Below, piece by piece: positions 16,503 to 25,214 of a DNA stretch of 64,000 nt. This DNA is from Siccirubricoccus deserti (GTDB taxonomy: Bacteria > Pseudomonadota > Alphaproteobacteria > Acetobacterales > Acetobacteraceae): positions 1-64,000 of the forward strand of contig NZ_JACOMF010000027.1 of assembly GCF_014283215.1 (NCBI RefSeq). The letters are read 5' to 3'. Numbering within the stretch: position 1 is the first letter of the stretch; the number at the start of each line of letters is the position of its first letter. The position numbers were made by a program, and so were the translations under genes. The notes beneath the pieces are model-generated. The model did not search any database. It was not told the origin of the DNA and worked only from the letters and a program-made list of their open reading frames with translations.

Positions 16503-16855
16503 TGCGACAGGTTAGAGCGGATCGCGGCGAGGCGTGAGCGCTCCGGCGCGTGAACCTCTCTGCAAGCGACAGGCTAAGGCGGGCCGGCGTGCGGACGAAC
16601 GCCAGGCCCGCAGGAGAGGAGTGTCACCCAGACCATCGGTGGCCTGCGGAAATAGCTGCTCCAGACCGGGACGCTTCCAGAGCACGGGTTTGAGACTGAT
16701 CCGGTACGGTCGACCTGAACCTGCTCCGGAGCGGGATCGCGCCACGACGCAGCCGGCCAACTCCGGCCTTCACGGGAGGCGCGCTTGCCACCTCCGGCGG
16801 ATGGGTCCGGTGTGATGGGCTTCAGCCGTTCCGGCTTCACCGTGAAAGGCGCCGC
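16503..16855. other. 353-bp intergenic region
   Basis: No recognisable gene. Short frames on both strands lack family features and ribosome-binding sites. It lies upstream of DUF599 and downstream of the zincin operon, so it should contain the DUF599 promoter, but no clear -35/-10 pair was found. Confidence 0.35.
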
Positions 16856-17860
16856 TCAGGGCAACGGCAGCCCCAGGCGCATCAGCTCGCGCAGCCGGTC
16901 CAACTGCGGCTCCGTCATGCCTACCATGCCGGCGTTGAAGATGCGCGGGTCCGGGGTGAACAGCATATAGGCCATGGCCTCATTGGCCATCAGCTCGGCG
17001 TTCGTCGTATCATAGCCCTCGCGGGCGAACAGCGTGGTAAAGGCCACCCGGTCGGCGTCCGAGAAACGGTCGTGCCAGACCATGTGCACATGGGCGGCGA
17101 AGCCGGGCAGGGTGAAGTAATGCCCATGCGCCACTTCATGCCGCAGGATGACCGCCCGCATGGTCGCATCCATCTGCGGCCCGGCATTGGCGACGGAGAC
17201 CAGCGCCACTGCCCCGCCTGGTTTGGATTGCGCCAGGGCGTCGCGCAGCCGGTCACGGACCCAGAGCTCCGCCTCGTTCAGCGGCACCCCGTCGCGCAGG
17301 GCGAAGCTGAAGAAGCGGCCGAGATCGCTGGCGCGGTAGTCATGGCCGAAGAACCAGGTGGCAGGGGTATCGCCGGAGGCGGCGATCGCCGCCGCCAGTT
17401 CGGCATCGGTCAATAGCCGGTCGCGCGGCAGCCCGCGCTTCTCGATCAGCGCCGCTACGCGGTTGAGCGCGGCGCCCTGCTGATCGAGGTCGGTGAAGAG
17501 CAGGACGAAGATGGCAGGGTTGGACTGCAGCCGCAGCATGATCGGCTGCTCCGGCTGCAGGGCGAGGATGCCGGCCTCATCCAGCATCGGCGCGACCTTG
17601 TACGGCAGCGCTGCCACTGGCGCCGTCGGCAGTTCCGGCACCACGGGCTGCACGTCCTGCGGCCGCTTGGGCGCTGGCGAGACGAGGAGGAGCCAAGCGG
17701 CGATGCAAGACAGCGCCAGCACCGCCGCGCAGACGGCGAGGCCGGTCCTCGGCAGGCCCTGCCCGGCGGTTGAGATCGCCTTCGCCCCGGCCGGGGTAGC
17801 GGGCGCGGCGGCCTGTGCCGCCGGCGTCAGCCGGACGGTGGCGTCCTGATCTTCCGACAT
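16856..17860 (-). CDS. membrane-anchored putative zinc metallopeptidase
   Basis: A 334-residue protein with one membrane segment (about 38-58, GLAVCAAVLALSCIAAWLLL) after a disordered Ala/Pro/Thr N-terminus, so most of it faces the periplasm. The motif RHEVAHGHYF is a gluzincin-like HExxH (about residues 238-242), and NEAMAYML further on could give the third metal ligand. It resembles proteins annotated as DUF6782 putative metallopeptidases; I am not certain of that number. It is the last gene of a three-gene unit with two OmpA-domain genes, eight bases after the nearer one. Envelope maintenance is inferred. Confidence 0.65.
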   Translation of the reverse strand: MSEDQDATVRLTPAAQAAAPATPAGAKAISTAGQGLPRTGLAVCAAVLALSCIAAWLLLVSPAPKRPQDVQPVVPELPTAPVAALPYKVAPMLDEAGILALQPEQPIMLRLQSNPAIFVLLFTDLDQQGAALNRVAALIEKRGLPRDRLLTDAELAAAIAASGDTPATWFFGHDYRASDLGRFFSFALRDGVPLNEAELWVRDRLRDALAQSKPGGAVALVSVANAGPQMDATMRAVILRHEVAHGHYFTLPGFAAHVHMVWHDRFSDADRVAFTTLFAREGYDTTNAELMANEAMAYMLFTPDPRIFNAGMVGMTEPQLDRLRELMRLGLPLP

Positions 17861-17868
17861 CGGCGCTG

Positions 17869-18510
17869 TCAGTTGCCGATGTTCACCACCTGGACGCGAC
17901 GGTTGCGCGGGTCGGCCACCTGCGGCGGGGTCTGCACCAGCAACTGGCTGGAGCCGAAGCCGATGGCGACCAGCCGGCCGGCATCGACATTATAGACCCG
18001 CGACAGATGCTGGCGCACCGCAGCCGCACGGCGCTCGGACAGCGCTTGGTTCACCGCGGCATCGCCAACGGTGTCGGTATGGCCCTCGATACGGAAGCGA
18101 TAGGGGGCAAGTTCGGGCGAGGCCAGGGCGCGGCCGAGCGGTGCCAGCGCACGCTCCGCCTCTGGCGTCAGCGCGGATGAGCCGCTGGCGAAGGTGACGG
18201 TAATGGAGACGGAAGGTGCATCCGTGGTTGTCTCTCGCGGCTGCGCGGGCGGTGCGGCCGTGGTCCGGGCTGCGGCCTGCGGCGCCGGCACGGCCGCGGC
18301 GGGGCGCCAGACCGGCGCCGGCGCGGCCGGGGTGGAGGGTGTCGCTGCCTCGCCTTGGACTCGGATCCCCCGGCTGCTGGAAGCGGCACTCGGACGGAGA
18401 CGGTCGATCAGCGACTGTGCCGCCAGATCGCTCTGCGCCGCTGCCGGGCCTGGCGCGGTGGTAGCCGCGACCAAGGCAACCGCGCCAAGAAACATCGTCA
18501 GGCGCACCAT
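17869..18510 (-). CDS. OmpA-family protein (copy 1)
   Basis: A 213-residue protein with a signal peptide ending PAAAQS, an Ala/Pro-rich linker, and a C-terminal OmpA peptidoglycan-binding domain: VTFASGSSALTPEA, RFRIEGHTDTVGD, LSERRAAAVRQHL and a final RNRRVQVVN. It should bridge the outer envelope and peptidoglycan. ATG 18510 follows GAGGAG; in-frame upstream codons overlap the neighbour. It shares an RGIRVQGE-type motif with the next gene, so the two arose by duplication. Confidence 0.87.
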   Translation of the reverse strand: MVRLTMFLGAVALVAATTAPGPAAAQSDLAAQSLIDRLRPSAASSSRGIRVQGEAATPSTPAAPAPVWRPAAAVPAPQAAARTTAAPPAQPRETTTDAPSVSITVTFASGSSALTPEAERALAPLGRALASPELAPYRFRIEGHTDTVGDAAVNQALSERRAAAVRQHLSRVYNVDAGRLVAIGFGSSQLLVQTPPQVADPRNRRVQVVNIGN

Positions 18511-18574
18511 CAAGGGTCTCCTCAGGAACGGGATCAGCATATCAGGGAGAAAGGGTCCTGAAACCAGGGCGCGA

Positions 18575-19156
18575 TCAACCACCAATATTGACAATCTGCA
18601 CGCGCCGGTTGCGGGCCTCCGCGACCTCGTCCCCGGTCGCGACCAGAGGCTGCGCCTCACCGAGCCCGACCGGCTCCAGCCGCGCCGCCGCCACGCCGAA
18701 GCGGGTGACCAGGAAGTCCCGCACCGTCAGGGCGCGTCGCTCGGACAGGGTGCGATTGACCTCAGCATCGCCCATCGTATCGGTATGGCCTTCGATTCGA
18801 AATCGGAATTGCTGCAGATCGTTCGAGGTCAGGGCGCGGCCCAGCGTCTCCAGCGTCCGCTCAGCGGCCGGAGTGAGATTGGCCGAGCCGGTGGCGAATT
18901 GCACCCGCAGCGATGCCGCAGGCAGCTCGGTCGGCGCGGTGCGGGATGCGGCGACGGCCGGGTTGGCTGCCGGTGGCGGCGCCTCGCTCGGGAGGCGAAT
19001 TCCGCGGGTGCCCTGGCCGGGCCGCAGCTGGTCGATCAGCTGATTCACGCTTGGGTCGCTGCCGCGCTGCGCAGCGGCCGGCGGGGTGAGCAGTAGCGGC
19101 GAAACAGCCAGGGCAAGGCCGCAGAGACGAAGAAAGGCGCGGGACGCTGGCGACAT
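18575..19156 (-). CDS. OmpA-family protein (copy 2)
   Basis: A 193-residue paralogue of the adjacent protein: signal peptide ending TPPAAAQ, a short motif LIDQLRPGQGTRGIRLPSE also found in copy 1, then an OmpA domain with VQFATGSANLTPAAERTL, RFRIEGHTDTMGD and ARNRRVQIVNIGG. The ATG follows GGAGG by seven bases. It is the first gene of the unit ompA-like, ompA-like, zincin. The shared LIDRLRP/LIDQLRP segment before the OmpA domain may dock a common partner. Confidence 0.88.
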   Translation of the reverse strand: MSPASRAFLRLCGLALAVSPLLLTPPAAAQRGSDPSVNQLIDQLRPGQGTRGIRLPSEAPPPAANPAVAASRTAPTELPAASLRVQFATGSANLTPAAERTLETLGRALTSNDLQQFRFRIEGHTDTMGDAEVNRTLSERRALTVRDFLVTRFGVAAARLEPVGLGEAQPLVATGDEVAEARNRRVQIVNIGG

Positions 19157-19343
19157 GGCGAGACCTCCGAGGCTGGGTGCAATCTAGCTGAGCCTGCTCG
19201 TTACGTATATGGCGTGCTTGGCTACACAACTCTCGGTAGCGGGATAAAGCTGAGGAAGCGTCTCAAAACGGCTGGCCCGGACATATGCTCACGGGGTTTT
19301 GAGTGAGGAAACCCGGATCATCCATGCGCCGGGTGCCTTGGCT

Positions 19344-20732
19344 TCAGAATGCCGAATGCAGCCGCAGCCCGAAGACCGGCACCGGCCCGCGGTCGGCGTT
19401 GTAAGCCGGGTTCACCACCAGCTGGAGATTGGCGGCGGCATTCAGTCCGGGGCCGAGCCGGACGTCGTAATAGGCCTCCATGGCCGCCTCCGGGGCATAG
19501 GACAGGCGGCCGTCGCCGGTGATGAAGCCGATGCCGCCAGCCTCCAGGTAGCGCCGCCGTCCGGCCGAGATCCAGGCGAGGTTGAAGCCAACGCCTACCG
19601 TATCGCCGGGGCGGTCCCAGCGCTTGCCGTCGAAGGCGAGCCCGGCGGAGACGGCGCGGTCCATTTCGGTGAACATCCAATTCTGCGTCCGCCCGTCGTT
19701 CCAGGACAACCGGGCGAAGACGCCGACACCATCGGCCACTTCCTGCTCGAGGTTCGCCGCCAGCATGTGCTTGTTCCGGTAGCCTTGCGGGTTGATGGCG
19801 AAGGGGGCGGTGCCGTCGGGCGGCAATTCCTCCCACCGCGACTGCCGGGTGCGGGACAGGCCGTAGAGGCCGCGCAGCGCCCCCGGCCGGCCACCCAGGC
19901 TCCAGAACCTGTCGAGTTGGATGATTGCCTGGAAGCCGCGGGTCACCGCAGGGTCGAGGAACAGCCCATTGGCCTGCCGCGCCACCCGGAAGGCGCCGAG
20001 CCGGATGCCCCAGCGCCCATCCTCCCATTCGACGGCGGCGCCCTCGGTCCAGCCGCGGCCGTCGGCGGCGAAGTCGAAGGCGCCGGCGCCGACCAGCCCC
20101 CAACTCAGGAATTGGGTGCGGGCGTCATGGGCGTAGAGGTTGTCGTCGAAGATATCCCAGACCGAGAATTTGCCGAGGGTGATGGTCAGCCGCTCGCGCG
20201 GCCGGGTGGTGCCGAAGCGCAGCGGGTCGGCATCCTCGATGCTGTCGGCGGAGAGCGCGATGGTCTGGCGGAAGAAGGCGCGCGGGACGAAGAAACTGGG
20301 CTCGGTGCTGCCCAGCCGGAACGCCTCGTTGTTCGGGTAGCTTGCCACGCCGGTGGAATTGGAGAGGCCGAAGCCGCGGGTAACCGAGGCGTCGACCACC
20401 ACCTCCGCCCCTGGCCAGAGCTGGCGGCCGAGGATCAGGTCGGTCGAGAGCGTGTTTCGCGCATTCGCCTTCGGCGCCAGGCTGCCCTCGCCGCGATAGG
20501 GCGAGCGGAAGCCGGGGTGGCCCTGCAGCACGAAGGTGGCTTGGCCGCGCAGCATCCAGCCCTGCTCCTCCAGCCGGTCCTGCAAGGCGGCGAGGCCAGG
20601 GAACAGCGCATCCTCGGGCGGGCCGACATTGGCGACGGCGGCGCTGCCATAGCCCTGTGCCGTGGCCGGGCCGGCGACCGGGGGCAGCATCGCGAGGGAG
20701 GCGAGGCCGGCCGCCAGAAGCGTCTTCCGCAT
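19344..20732 (-). CDS. OprB-type carbohydrate-selective porin
   Basis: A 462-residue outer-membrane protein with signal peptide (LAGLASLAMLPPVAGPATAQ) and alternating beta-strand pattern ending in phenylalanine, the usual outer-membrane assembly signal. SFFVPRAFFRQTI, RLTITLGKFSVWDIFDDN and the late EAYYDVRLGPGL region match OprB porins, which pass sugars. It is divergent from the RraA-like gene, with about 180 bp between starts. No sugar-uptake genes are adjacent. Confidence 0.85.
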   Translation of the reverse strand: MRKTLLAAGLASLAMLPPVAGPATAQGYGSAAVANVGPPEDALFPGLAALQDRLEEQGWMLRGQATFVLQGHPGFRSPYRGEGSLAPKANARNTLSTDLILGRQLWPGAEVVVDASVTRGFGLSNSTGVASYPNNEAFRLGSTEPSFFVPRAFFRQTIALSADSIEDADPLRFGTTRPRERLTITLGKFSVWDIFDDNLYAHDARTQFLSWGLVGAGAFDFAADGRGWTEGAAVEWEDGRWGIRLGAFRVARQANGLFLDPAVTRGFQAIIQLDRFWSLGGRPGALRGLYGLSRTRQSRWEELPPDGTAPFAINPQGYRNKHMLAANLEQEVADGVGVFARLSWNDGRTQNWMFTEMDRAVSAGLAFDGKRWDRPGDTVGVGFNLAWISAGRRRYLEAGGIGFITGDGRLSYAPEAAMEAYYDVRLGPGLNAAANLQLVVNPAYNADRGPVPVFGLRLHSAF

Positions 20733-20910
20733 ATGCCCTCGCCCGCTGTTCGCGCCCTGCCGCTAATCGAAGCGCCGGGCCTCCGCAACCCTGCCAGGGA
20801 CACCGGCGGAGGGTGACGCGAAAGCTTCACCCGCGGTTGCCCAGCGCAGGACAATTGACCGCCGGACCTGCCTCCCGGATGCTGCCGCGAAACCCGGGAG
20901 GTTCCTTGCC

Positions 20911-21618
20911 ATGACCGAGCGCAGCTTCACCCGTGCCGATCTGGAACTGCTGCGGCGTTGGGATACGCCGACCATCTGCAACGCGATGGAACTGGTGATG
21001 CCGGCCCGGCGCGGCCGCGGCTTCACCCTGCAGCCCTTTGTCGCTGCCGACCCCTCCCTGCCGCCGATCTGCGGCCTGGCCCGCACCGGGCAGATCCGCG
21101 CCGCGGCGCCCTCCGGCCGGTCGCGGGAAGAGGACAAGGCGGCGCGCGTCGGCTGGTACGAATATGTCGCCGACGCCGATCTGCCGACCATTGCGGTGAT
21201 CGAGGATCTGGACGAAACGCCGGGCTTCGGCGCCTTCTGGGGCGAGGTGAACAGCAATGTCCACAAGGGCCTTGGCTGCCTCGGCTGCGTCACCAGCGGG
21301 TCGTTCCGCGACATCGACATGCTGGCGCCGGGCTTCCAGATCATCGGCGGCATGATCAACCCGAGCCATGCGCATGTTCACATGGTGGATTTCGGCCGCG
21401 ACGTGATCGTCCATGGCATGCCGGTGATGCATGACGACGTGATCCATGCCGACCGGCATGGCGCGGTGGTGATCCCGGCCGAGGCGGTGCGCCAGCTGCC
21501 CGCCGCCATCGACCTCTGCACCCGGCGCGAGGCGGTGATCCTGGAGATGGCGAAGCGCGATGATTTCGACATCGGCAAGCTGAAGGATGCGCTGTCGCGC
21601 TCCGACGAGATCCACTGA
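20911..21618 (+). CDS. RraA-like family protein (aldolase / decarboxylase fold)
   Basis: A 235-residue protein starting with WDTPTICNAMEL, the usual opening of RraA-like enzymes, then FWGEVNSNVHKGLGCLGCVT and SGSFRDIDML, which supplies the substrate-binding arginine and aspartate, and DDVIHADRHGAVVIPA. Members are 4-hydroxy-4-methyl-2-oxoglutarate aldolases, oxaloacetate decarboxylases or RNase E inhibitors. The metabolic surroundings favour an enzyme. The ATG has a GGGAGG ribosome-binding site. Confidence 0.87.
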   Translation: MTERSFTRADLELLRRWDTPTICNAMELVMPARRGRGFTLQPFVAADPSLPPICGLARTGQIRAAAPSGRSREEDKAARVGWYEYVADADLPTIAVIEDLDETPGFGAFWGEVNSNVHKGLGCLGCVTSGSFRDIDMLAPGFQIIGGMINPSHAHVHMVDFGRDVIVHGMPVMHDDVIHADRHGAVVIPAEAVRQLPAAIDLCTRREAVILEMAKRDDFDIGKLKDALSRSDEIH

Positions 21619-21711
21619 GGGGCGCCGGTCGTCCAATCCCGGCAGCACATCTGGCTTCGGCCGGCGTTTCGGGCGATGAGGGGCGGGACTGCTGCCGGAG
21701 ACCGACTGCGC

Positions 21712-22182
21712 ATGCCCGACGATGCCTTGGCCACCCCGCCGGGCGGCCCGCCCCTGGCGGTGGTCCGTCCCGATTGGGTCGACAACAACGGCCACATGAA
21801 CATGGCCTTCTACCTGGCGGTCTTCGACATGGCGACCGACCAGCTCTGGCCGAAGCTCGGGCTTGGCGCGCCGTTCCGGGTCCAGGGCCTCGGCACCTTC
21901 GCCGCCGAAACCTGGGTGAACTACGTGCGCGAGCTGCATGAGGGTATGCCGCTGTCCTGCACCAACGAGGTGCTGGCCTATGATGCCAAGCGGCTGCTGG
22001 CGGTGCACCGGATGTACCATGCGACCGAGGGCTGGCTCGCGGCGGAGAACGAGGTGCTCTACCTCTGCATCGACCTCGGGGTGCGGCGGGTGACCAGCTG
22101 GCCGGCGGAGGTGCTGGCGCGCTTTGCCGAGGTCTGCACCGGGCGGCCGGCACGACGGCTGGCGCTGAAGCGGCGGGACTGA
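21712..22182 (+). CDS. hotdog-fold acyl-CoA thioesterase family protein
   Basis: A 156-residue protein. PDWVDNNGHMNMAFYLAVFD is the 4HBT hotdog motif with the conserved asparagine and histidine, followed by TWVNYVRELHEGMPL and a C-terminal RFAEVCTGRPARR. Relatives hydrolyse short acyl- or betainyl-CoA thioesters. ATG 21712 lies after a weak GGAG; an earlier start at 21676 is possible but adds unconserved residues. It follows the RraA-like gene on the same strand. Confidence 0.82.
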   Translation: MPDDALATPPGGPPLAVVRPDWVDNNGHMNMAFYLAVFDMATDQLWPKLGLGAPFRVQGLGTFAAETWVNYVRELHEGMPLSCTNEVLAYDAKRLLAVHRMYHATEGWLAAENEVLYLCIDLGVRRVTSWPAEVLARFAEVCTGRPARRLALKRRD

Positions 22183-22309
22183 CGGACGACCTTCGGTGGC
22201 CTCCTTCCTCCACTCAAGCCAATATCAGACATTGCACGCTGAAGCAGAATGTTTGTAGCGCGGGCCGGTCTTGGATCTACCGCCTGATTTTGGTGCGTGC
22301 TGAAGAGGC

Positions 22310-22880
22310 TTGTCCCGACGCGTACTACTCGGTTGTCGCGAGCATTCTGCGACGCCATCGCCCGTGGCGCATCGCCTCTGGCTGCAGGCGAAGATCAGCG
22401 AGATCAAGTATCTGCCGACCGGGCTCCTCCCGGGTGCGATCGCACTGAGCCGCGAGGTGGCGCTGTCGGCACGCGCGGGCGCTGCCCTCAGCCCGCTGAT
22501 GACCGATGCGGGTCACGTCAAGGCAATGAACGATCGCTACGGCTATGCCGGCGGCGATATCGTACGAAAGCGGGTCGCCGAGACCATCCTGGATGCCTGC
22601 CGGGTAGGCGATTTCGTCTTCCGCTAGGGCGGGGGAGTTCCTGGTGGAGACCGGTCCCGCTAGGACGCTGGAGGCCGCCGAGCGCATCCGCCGGCAGATG
22701 GTGGCCAGGCCACTCCGGCCGGCGGATGGGAAGAAGCCGCGGGTCACCCTGTTGGTCGGCGTGGCGACCTTTCACGGTCACCCCGATTATACGGACCTGG
22801 CCAATGCCGCCGGCCGGCGCTCTACCGGGCCAAGCGGAAGGGAGGAACCGCAGCATGATGTCCGGCGGAACGGCGTCTGA
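22310..22880 (+). pseudogene. diguanylate cyclase (GGDEF) pseudogene
   Basis: Frame one reads SREVALSARAGAALSPLMTD, then AMNDRYGYAGGDIVRKRVAE and DACRVGDFVF, a GGDEF domain, until a TAG (22625-22627) where tyrosine of YGGEEF should be. Two bases are then missing within the active-site motif itself, and the rest (AAERIRRQMVARPLRPADG, RVTLLVGVATFHGHPDYTD) is in another frame from 22644. A further shift near 22820 separates ALYRAKR from GRNRSMMSG. With the catalytic motif broken it cannot make c-di-GMP. Confidence 0.85.
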
Positions 22881-22942
22881 GTTCGGCAGGGCCGGTCATC
22901 GGCCCACCGGATGGATGCCGGCGCGGCGGGCGCGCCGTGGGA

Positions 22943-23995
22943 TCAGACCGCGCCGATCCGCGCCCTGAGCATCGCCACATCCTCCGGCCGTGGGCGGGCG
23001 GTGCCGGGCTGCATCACCGCCGCAGCGCCGGTCGCCATGCCCCAGGCGAAGGCTTCCTTCGGGCTCTCGCCTCGCGCCAGCGCCAGCACCATCCCGGCCA
23101 CCAGGCTGTCGCCGGCGCCGACGGCGCCCACCACCGGCACATCCAGCGCCGGCAGCCGGGTGACCGCCTCCGGCGTCGCCAGCAAGGCGCCCTGCTGGCC
23201 GAGCGAGACCACCACCATGCCAGCGGCGCCGCTGCGCACCATCGCCAGCGCCGCCTCGTTCAGCGCCCGCGGCGTGCCGAGTGGCCGGCCGACCAGCGCC
23301 TCGAACTCGCCGCGGCTCGGCTTGATCAGCGCCAGCCCATGGCCGAGCGCCGCCTTCAGCGGCGCCCCTGAGGTATCCAGCACGAAATGCCTTCCCTGCC
23401 GCCGTGCCAGCTCGGCTGCATGGACGTAGAACTCGGCCGGCACGCCGAGCGGCAGGCTGCCGCTGCCGACCACCCAGTCGCCGGGCTCGGCTTCCATCGC
23501 CGCCAGCACAGCGCGCCATTCCGCCTCTGTCAGCTCCGGGCCCTCGGGGACAAAGCGGAACTCGCGGCGGGTCGAGAGGTCGTTCACCGTATGCGCCATG
23601 CGGGTCCAGCCGGCGATCCCGACGGTGCGGTGAGGCACCGCCTGCGCCTCCAGCATCTGTTCCAGCAGCGCCCCGGGCAGGCCGCCGGCGGCGATGATCG
23701 CCAGCGTCTCCCCGCCCAGCGTCTGCACCACACGGGAGACGTTGATGCCGCCGCCACCGGGGTCGAAGCGCTCGTTGCGGGTGCGGACCTTGCGCAGCGC
23801 GACGATGGCATCGGCGTCGCTGGCGATGTCGAGGCTCGGGTTCAGCGTCAGGGTGACGATGCGGCTGGACGCGGGCTGACTGGACAGTGGGCGGCTCCGG
23901 CGCTGGGGGCGGCCTGCTGCGCCGCAGCGCCCAAGATTAGCCGAGGCGGCGGGTGGATGGAACCGCGATCGCCGGCTGCCTACCGCCCGACCCAA
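22943..23995 (-). CDS. PfkB-family hexose kinase (1-phosphofructokinase-like)
   Basis: A PfkB-type sugar-phosphate kinase. TLTLNPSLDI opens the domain, DPGGGGINVSRVVQTLGG binds sugar, IKPSRGEFEALVGR lies mid-domain, and GAVGAGDSLVAGMVLA contains the catalytic aspartate. Fructose 6-phosphate, fructose 1-phosphate or tagatose 6-phosphate are possible substrates. The start is uncertain: the conserved domain begins near 23865, there is no ATG or GTG nearby, only CTG (23887) and TTG (23995). The TTG is given, but the first 40 residues are not conserved. Confidence 0.8.
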   Translation of the reverse strand: MGRAVGSRRSRFHPPAASANLGRCGAAGRPQRRSRPLSSQPASSRIVTLTLNPSLDIASDADAIVALRKVRTRNERFDPGGGGINVSRVVQTLGGETLAIIAAGGLPGALLEQMLEAQAVPHRTVGIAGWTRMAHTVNDLSTRREFRFVPEGPELTEAEWRAVLAAMEAEPGDWVVGSGSLPLGVPAEFYVHAAELARRQGRHFVLDTSGAPLKAALGHGLALIKPSRGEFEALVGRPLGTPRALNEAALAMVRSGAAGMVVVSLGQQGALLATPEAVTRLPALDVPVVGAVGAGDSLVAGMVLALARGESPKEAFAWGMATGAAAVMQPGTARPRPEDVAMLRARIGAV

Positions 23996-24202
23996 TCCGC
24001 TGGGATCTCTATTTCCCGGATCACCCGCGCCCAGCGTGGCAGGTCACGCGCCAGCACCATGGCGAACTCCCTGGCGTTGCCGCCCACCGGCGCCATGCCC
24101 TGGCTGGCGCAGCACCAAGGCTGTCGCCGGCTGCGCCAGCCAGCCCGCCACCAGCCAGCATGCGCCAAGTGCCAGCGCGGTGATATCCCGCCGTCCTGGC
24201 AT
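23980..24202 (-). pseudogene. Bug (TctC-type) binding protein, internally deleted relic
   Basis: An ATG at 24202 after GGAGAAGG begins a signal peptide (RRDITALALGACWLVAGWLA then QPATAL). About 30 residues in, the frame shifts and jumps to the family's C-terminal end, GMAPVGGNAREFAMVLARDL then PRWARVIREIEIP, stopping at 23980. Some 250 central residues are missing, so this is the two ends of a Bug gene joined by a deletion. It overlaps the upstream part of the PfkB frame. Confidence 0.75.
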
Positions 24203-24317
24203 CGCCTTCTCCCCGCTCTGTATCCTGCCGCGTGGCGCACGGAAGGAACCTGAAATCCCGCATGCACCGGCCGCCGGGAAGCGGCTATCCTGTCGCCAAG
24301 CACAAGGGGAGGCGGGC

Positions 24318-25187
24318 ATGTGCCAGGCTGCGACCATCGAATTGGTGCCGACCGGCGCCGCCCTGGGGGCCGAGCTGCGCGGCCTCGACCTGCGCAGGGT
24401 CGATGACACCAGCTTCGCGGCGATCCACCAGGCTTGGCTGGACCACGGCGTGCTGCTGTTCCGCGAGCAGTCGCTGAGCCCGGATGAGCTCATCGGCTTC
24501 AGCCGCCGCTTCGGGGCGCTGGACCACGCACCGGTGCAGGAGCATGGCCGGAGCATCCATGCCGGCCGGCCGGAGCTCTACGTCGTCTCCAACGTGCTGG
24601 ACGAGAAGGGCCGGCCGATCGGCAGCCTCGGGAATGGCGAGGCGGTCTGGCACACCGACATGTCCTATCTGCCGCGGCCGCCCAAGGCCTCAATGCTCTA
24701 TGCGCTGGAGATCCCGCCGGCCGGCGGCGACACCCATTTCGCCAGCATGTATGCGGCCTATCAGCGGCTGCCGCCGGCGTTGCGGGATCGGGCGCGCGGG
24801 CTGCGGGTCAAGCATGACGGCACCTACAACAGCGGCGGCTTTCTCCGCGCCGGGGTGACGCCGACCGACGACCCGCGCCTCGCCCCCGGCCATCTGCACC
24901 CGCTGGTCTGCCGCCATCCGGAGACCGGGCGGGAGATGCTCTACCTTGGCCGCCGCCGCATGGCCTATATCGACGGGCTGGCGCTGGCCGAGAGCGAGGC
25001 GCTGCTGGACGCGCTTTGGGCGCATGCCACCAGCCCGGCGATCTGCTGGGCACACCGCTGGCGCGTCGGTGACCTGGTACTGTGGGACAACCGCTGCACC
25101 ATGCACCGGCGCGACCCCTTCGACGCCACGACCCGGCGCATCATGCACCGCACCCAGGTGCAGGGGGAGGCGCCGCCGGCGTTCTGA
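24318..25187 (+). CDS. TauD/TfdA-family Fe(II)/2-oxoglutarate dioxygenase
   Basis: A 289-residue protein with the iron ligands in WHTDMSYLPRPP (HxD) and MHRRDPFD, plus the 2-oxoglutarate-binding arginine in TTRRIMHRTQ. The N-terminal GAELRGLDL and DHGVLLFREQ are typical. Enzymes of this family release sulfite from taurine or open aryloxyalkanoates; substrate unknown. ATG 24318 follows GGGGAGG. It is flanked by a Bug relic and an intact Bug gene, suggesting the acid it acts on is imported by such a receptor. Confidence 0.88.
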   Translation: MCQAATIELVPTGAALGAELRGLDLRRVDDTSFAAIHQAWLDHGVLLFREQSLSPDELIGFSRRFGALDHAPVQEHGRSIHAGRPELYVVSNVLDEKGRPIGSLGNGEAVWHTDMSYLPRPPKASMLYALEIPPAGGDTHFASMYAAYQRLPPALRDRARGLRVKHDGTYNSGGFLRAGVTPTDDPRLAPGHLHPLVCRHPETGREMLYLGRRRMAYIDGLALAESEALLDALWAHATSPAICWAHRWRVGDLVLWDNRCTMHRRDPFDATTRRIMHRTQVQGEAPPAF

Positions 25188-25214
25188 CCGGCGGCGCGGA
25201 TGAACGGAGCCGCG

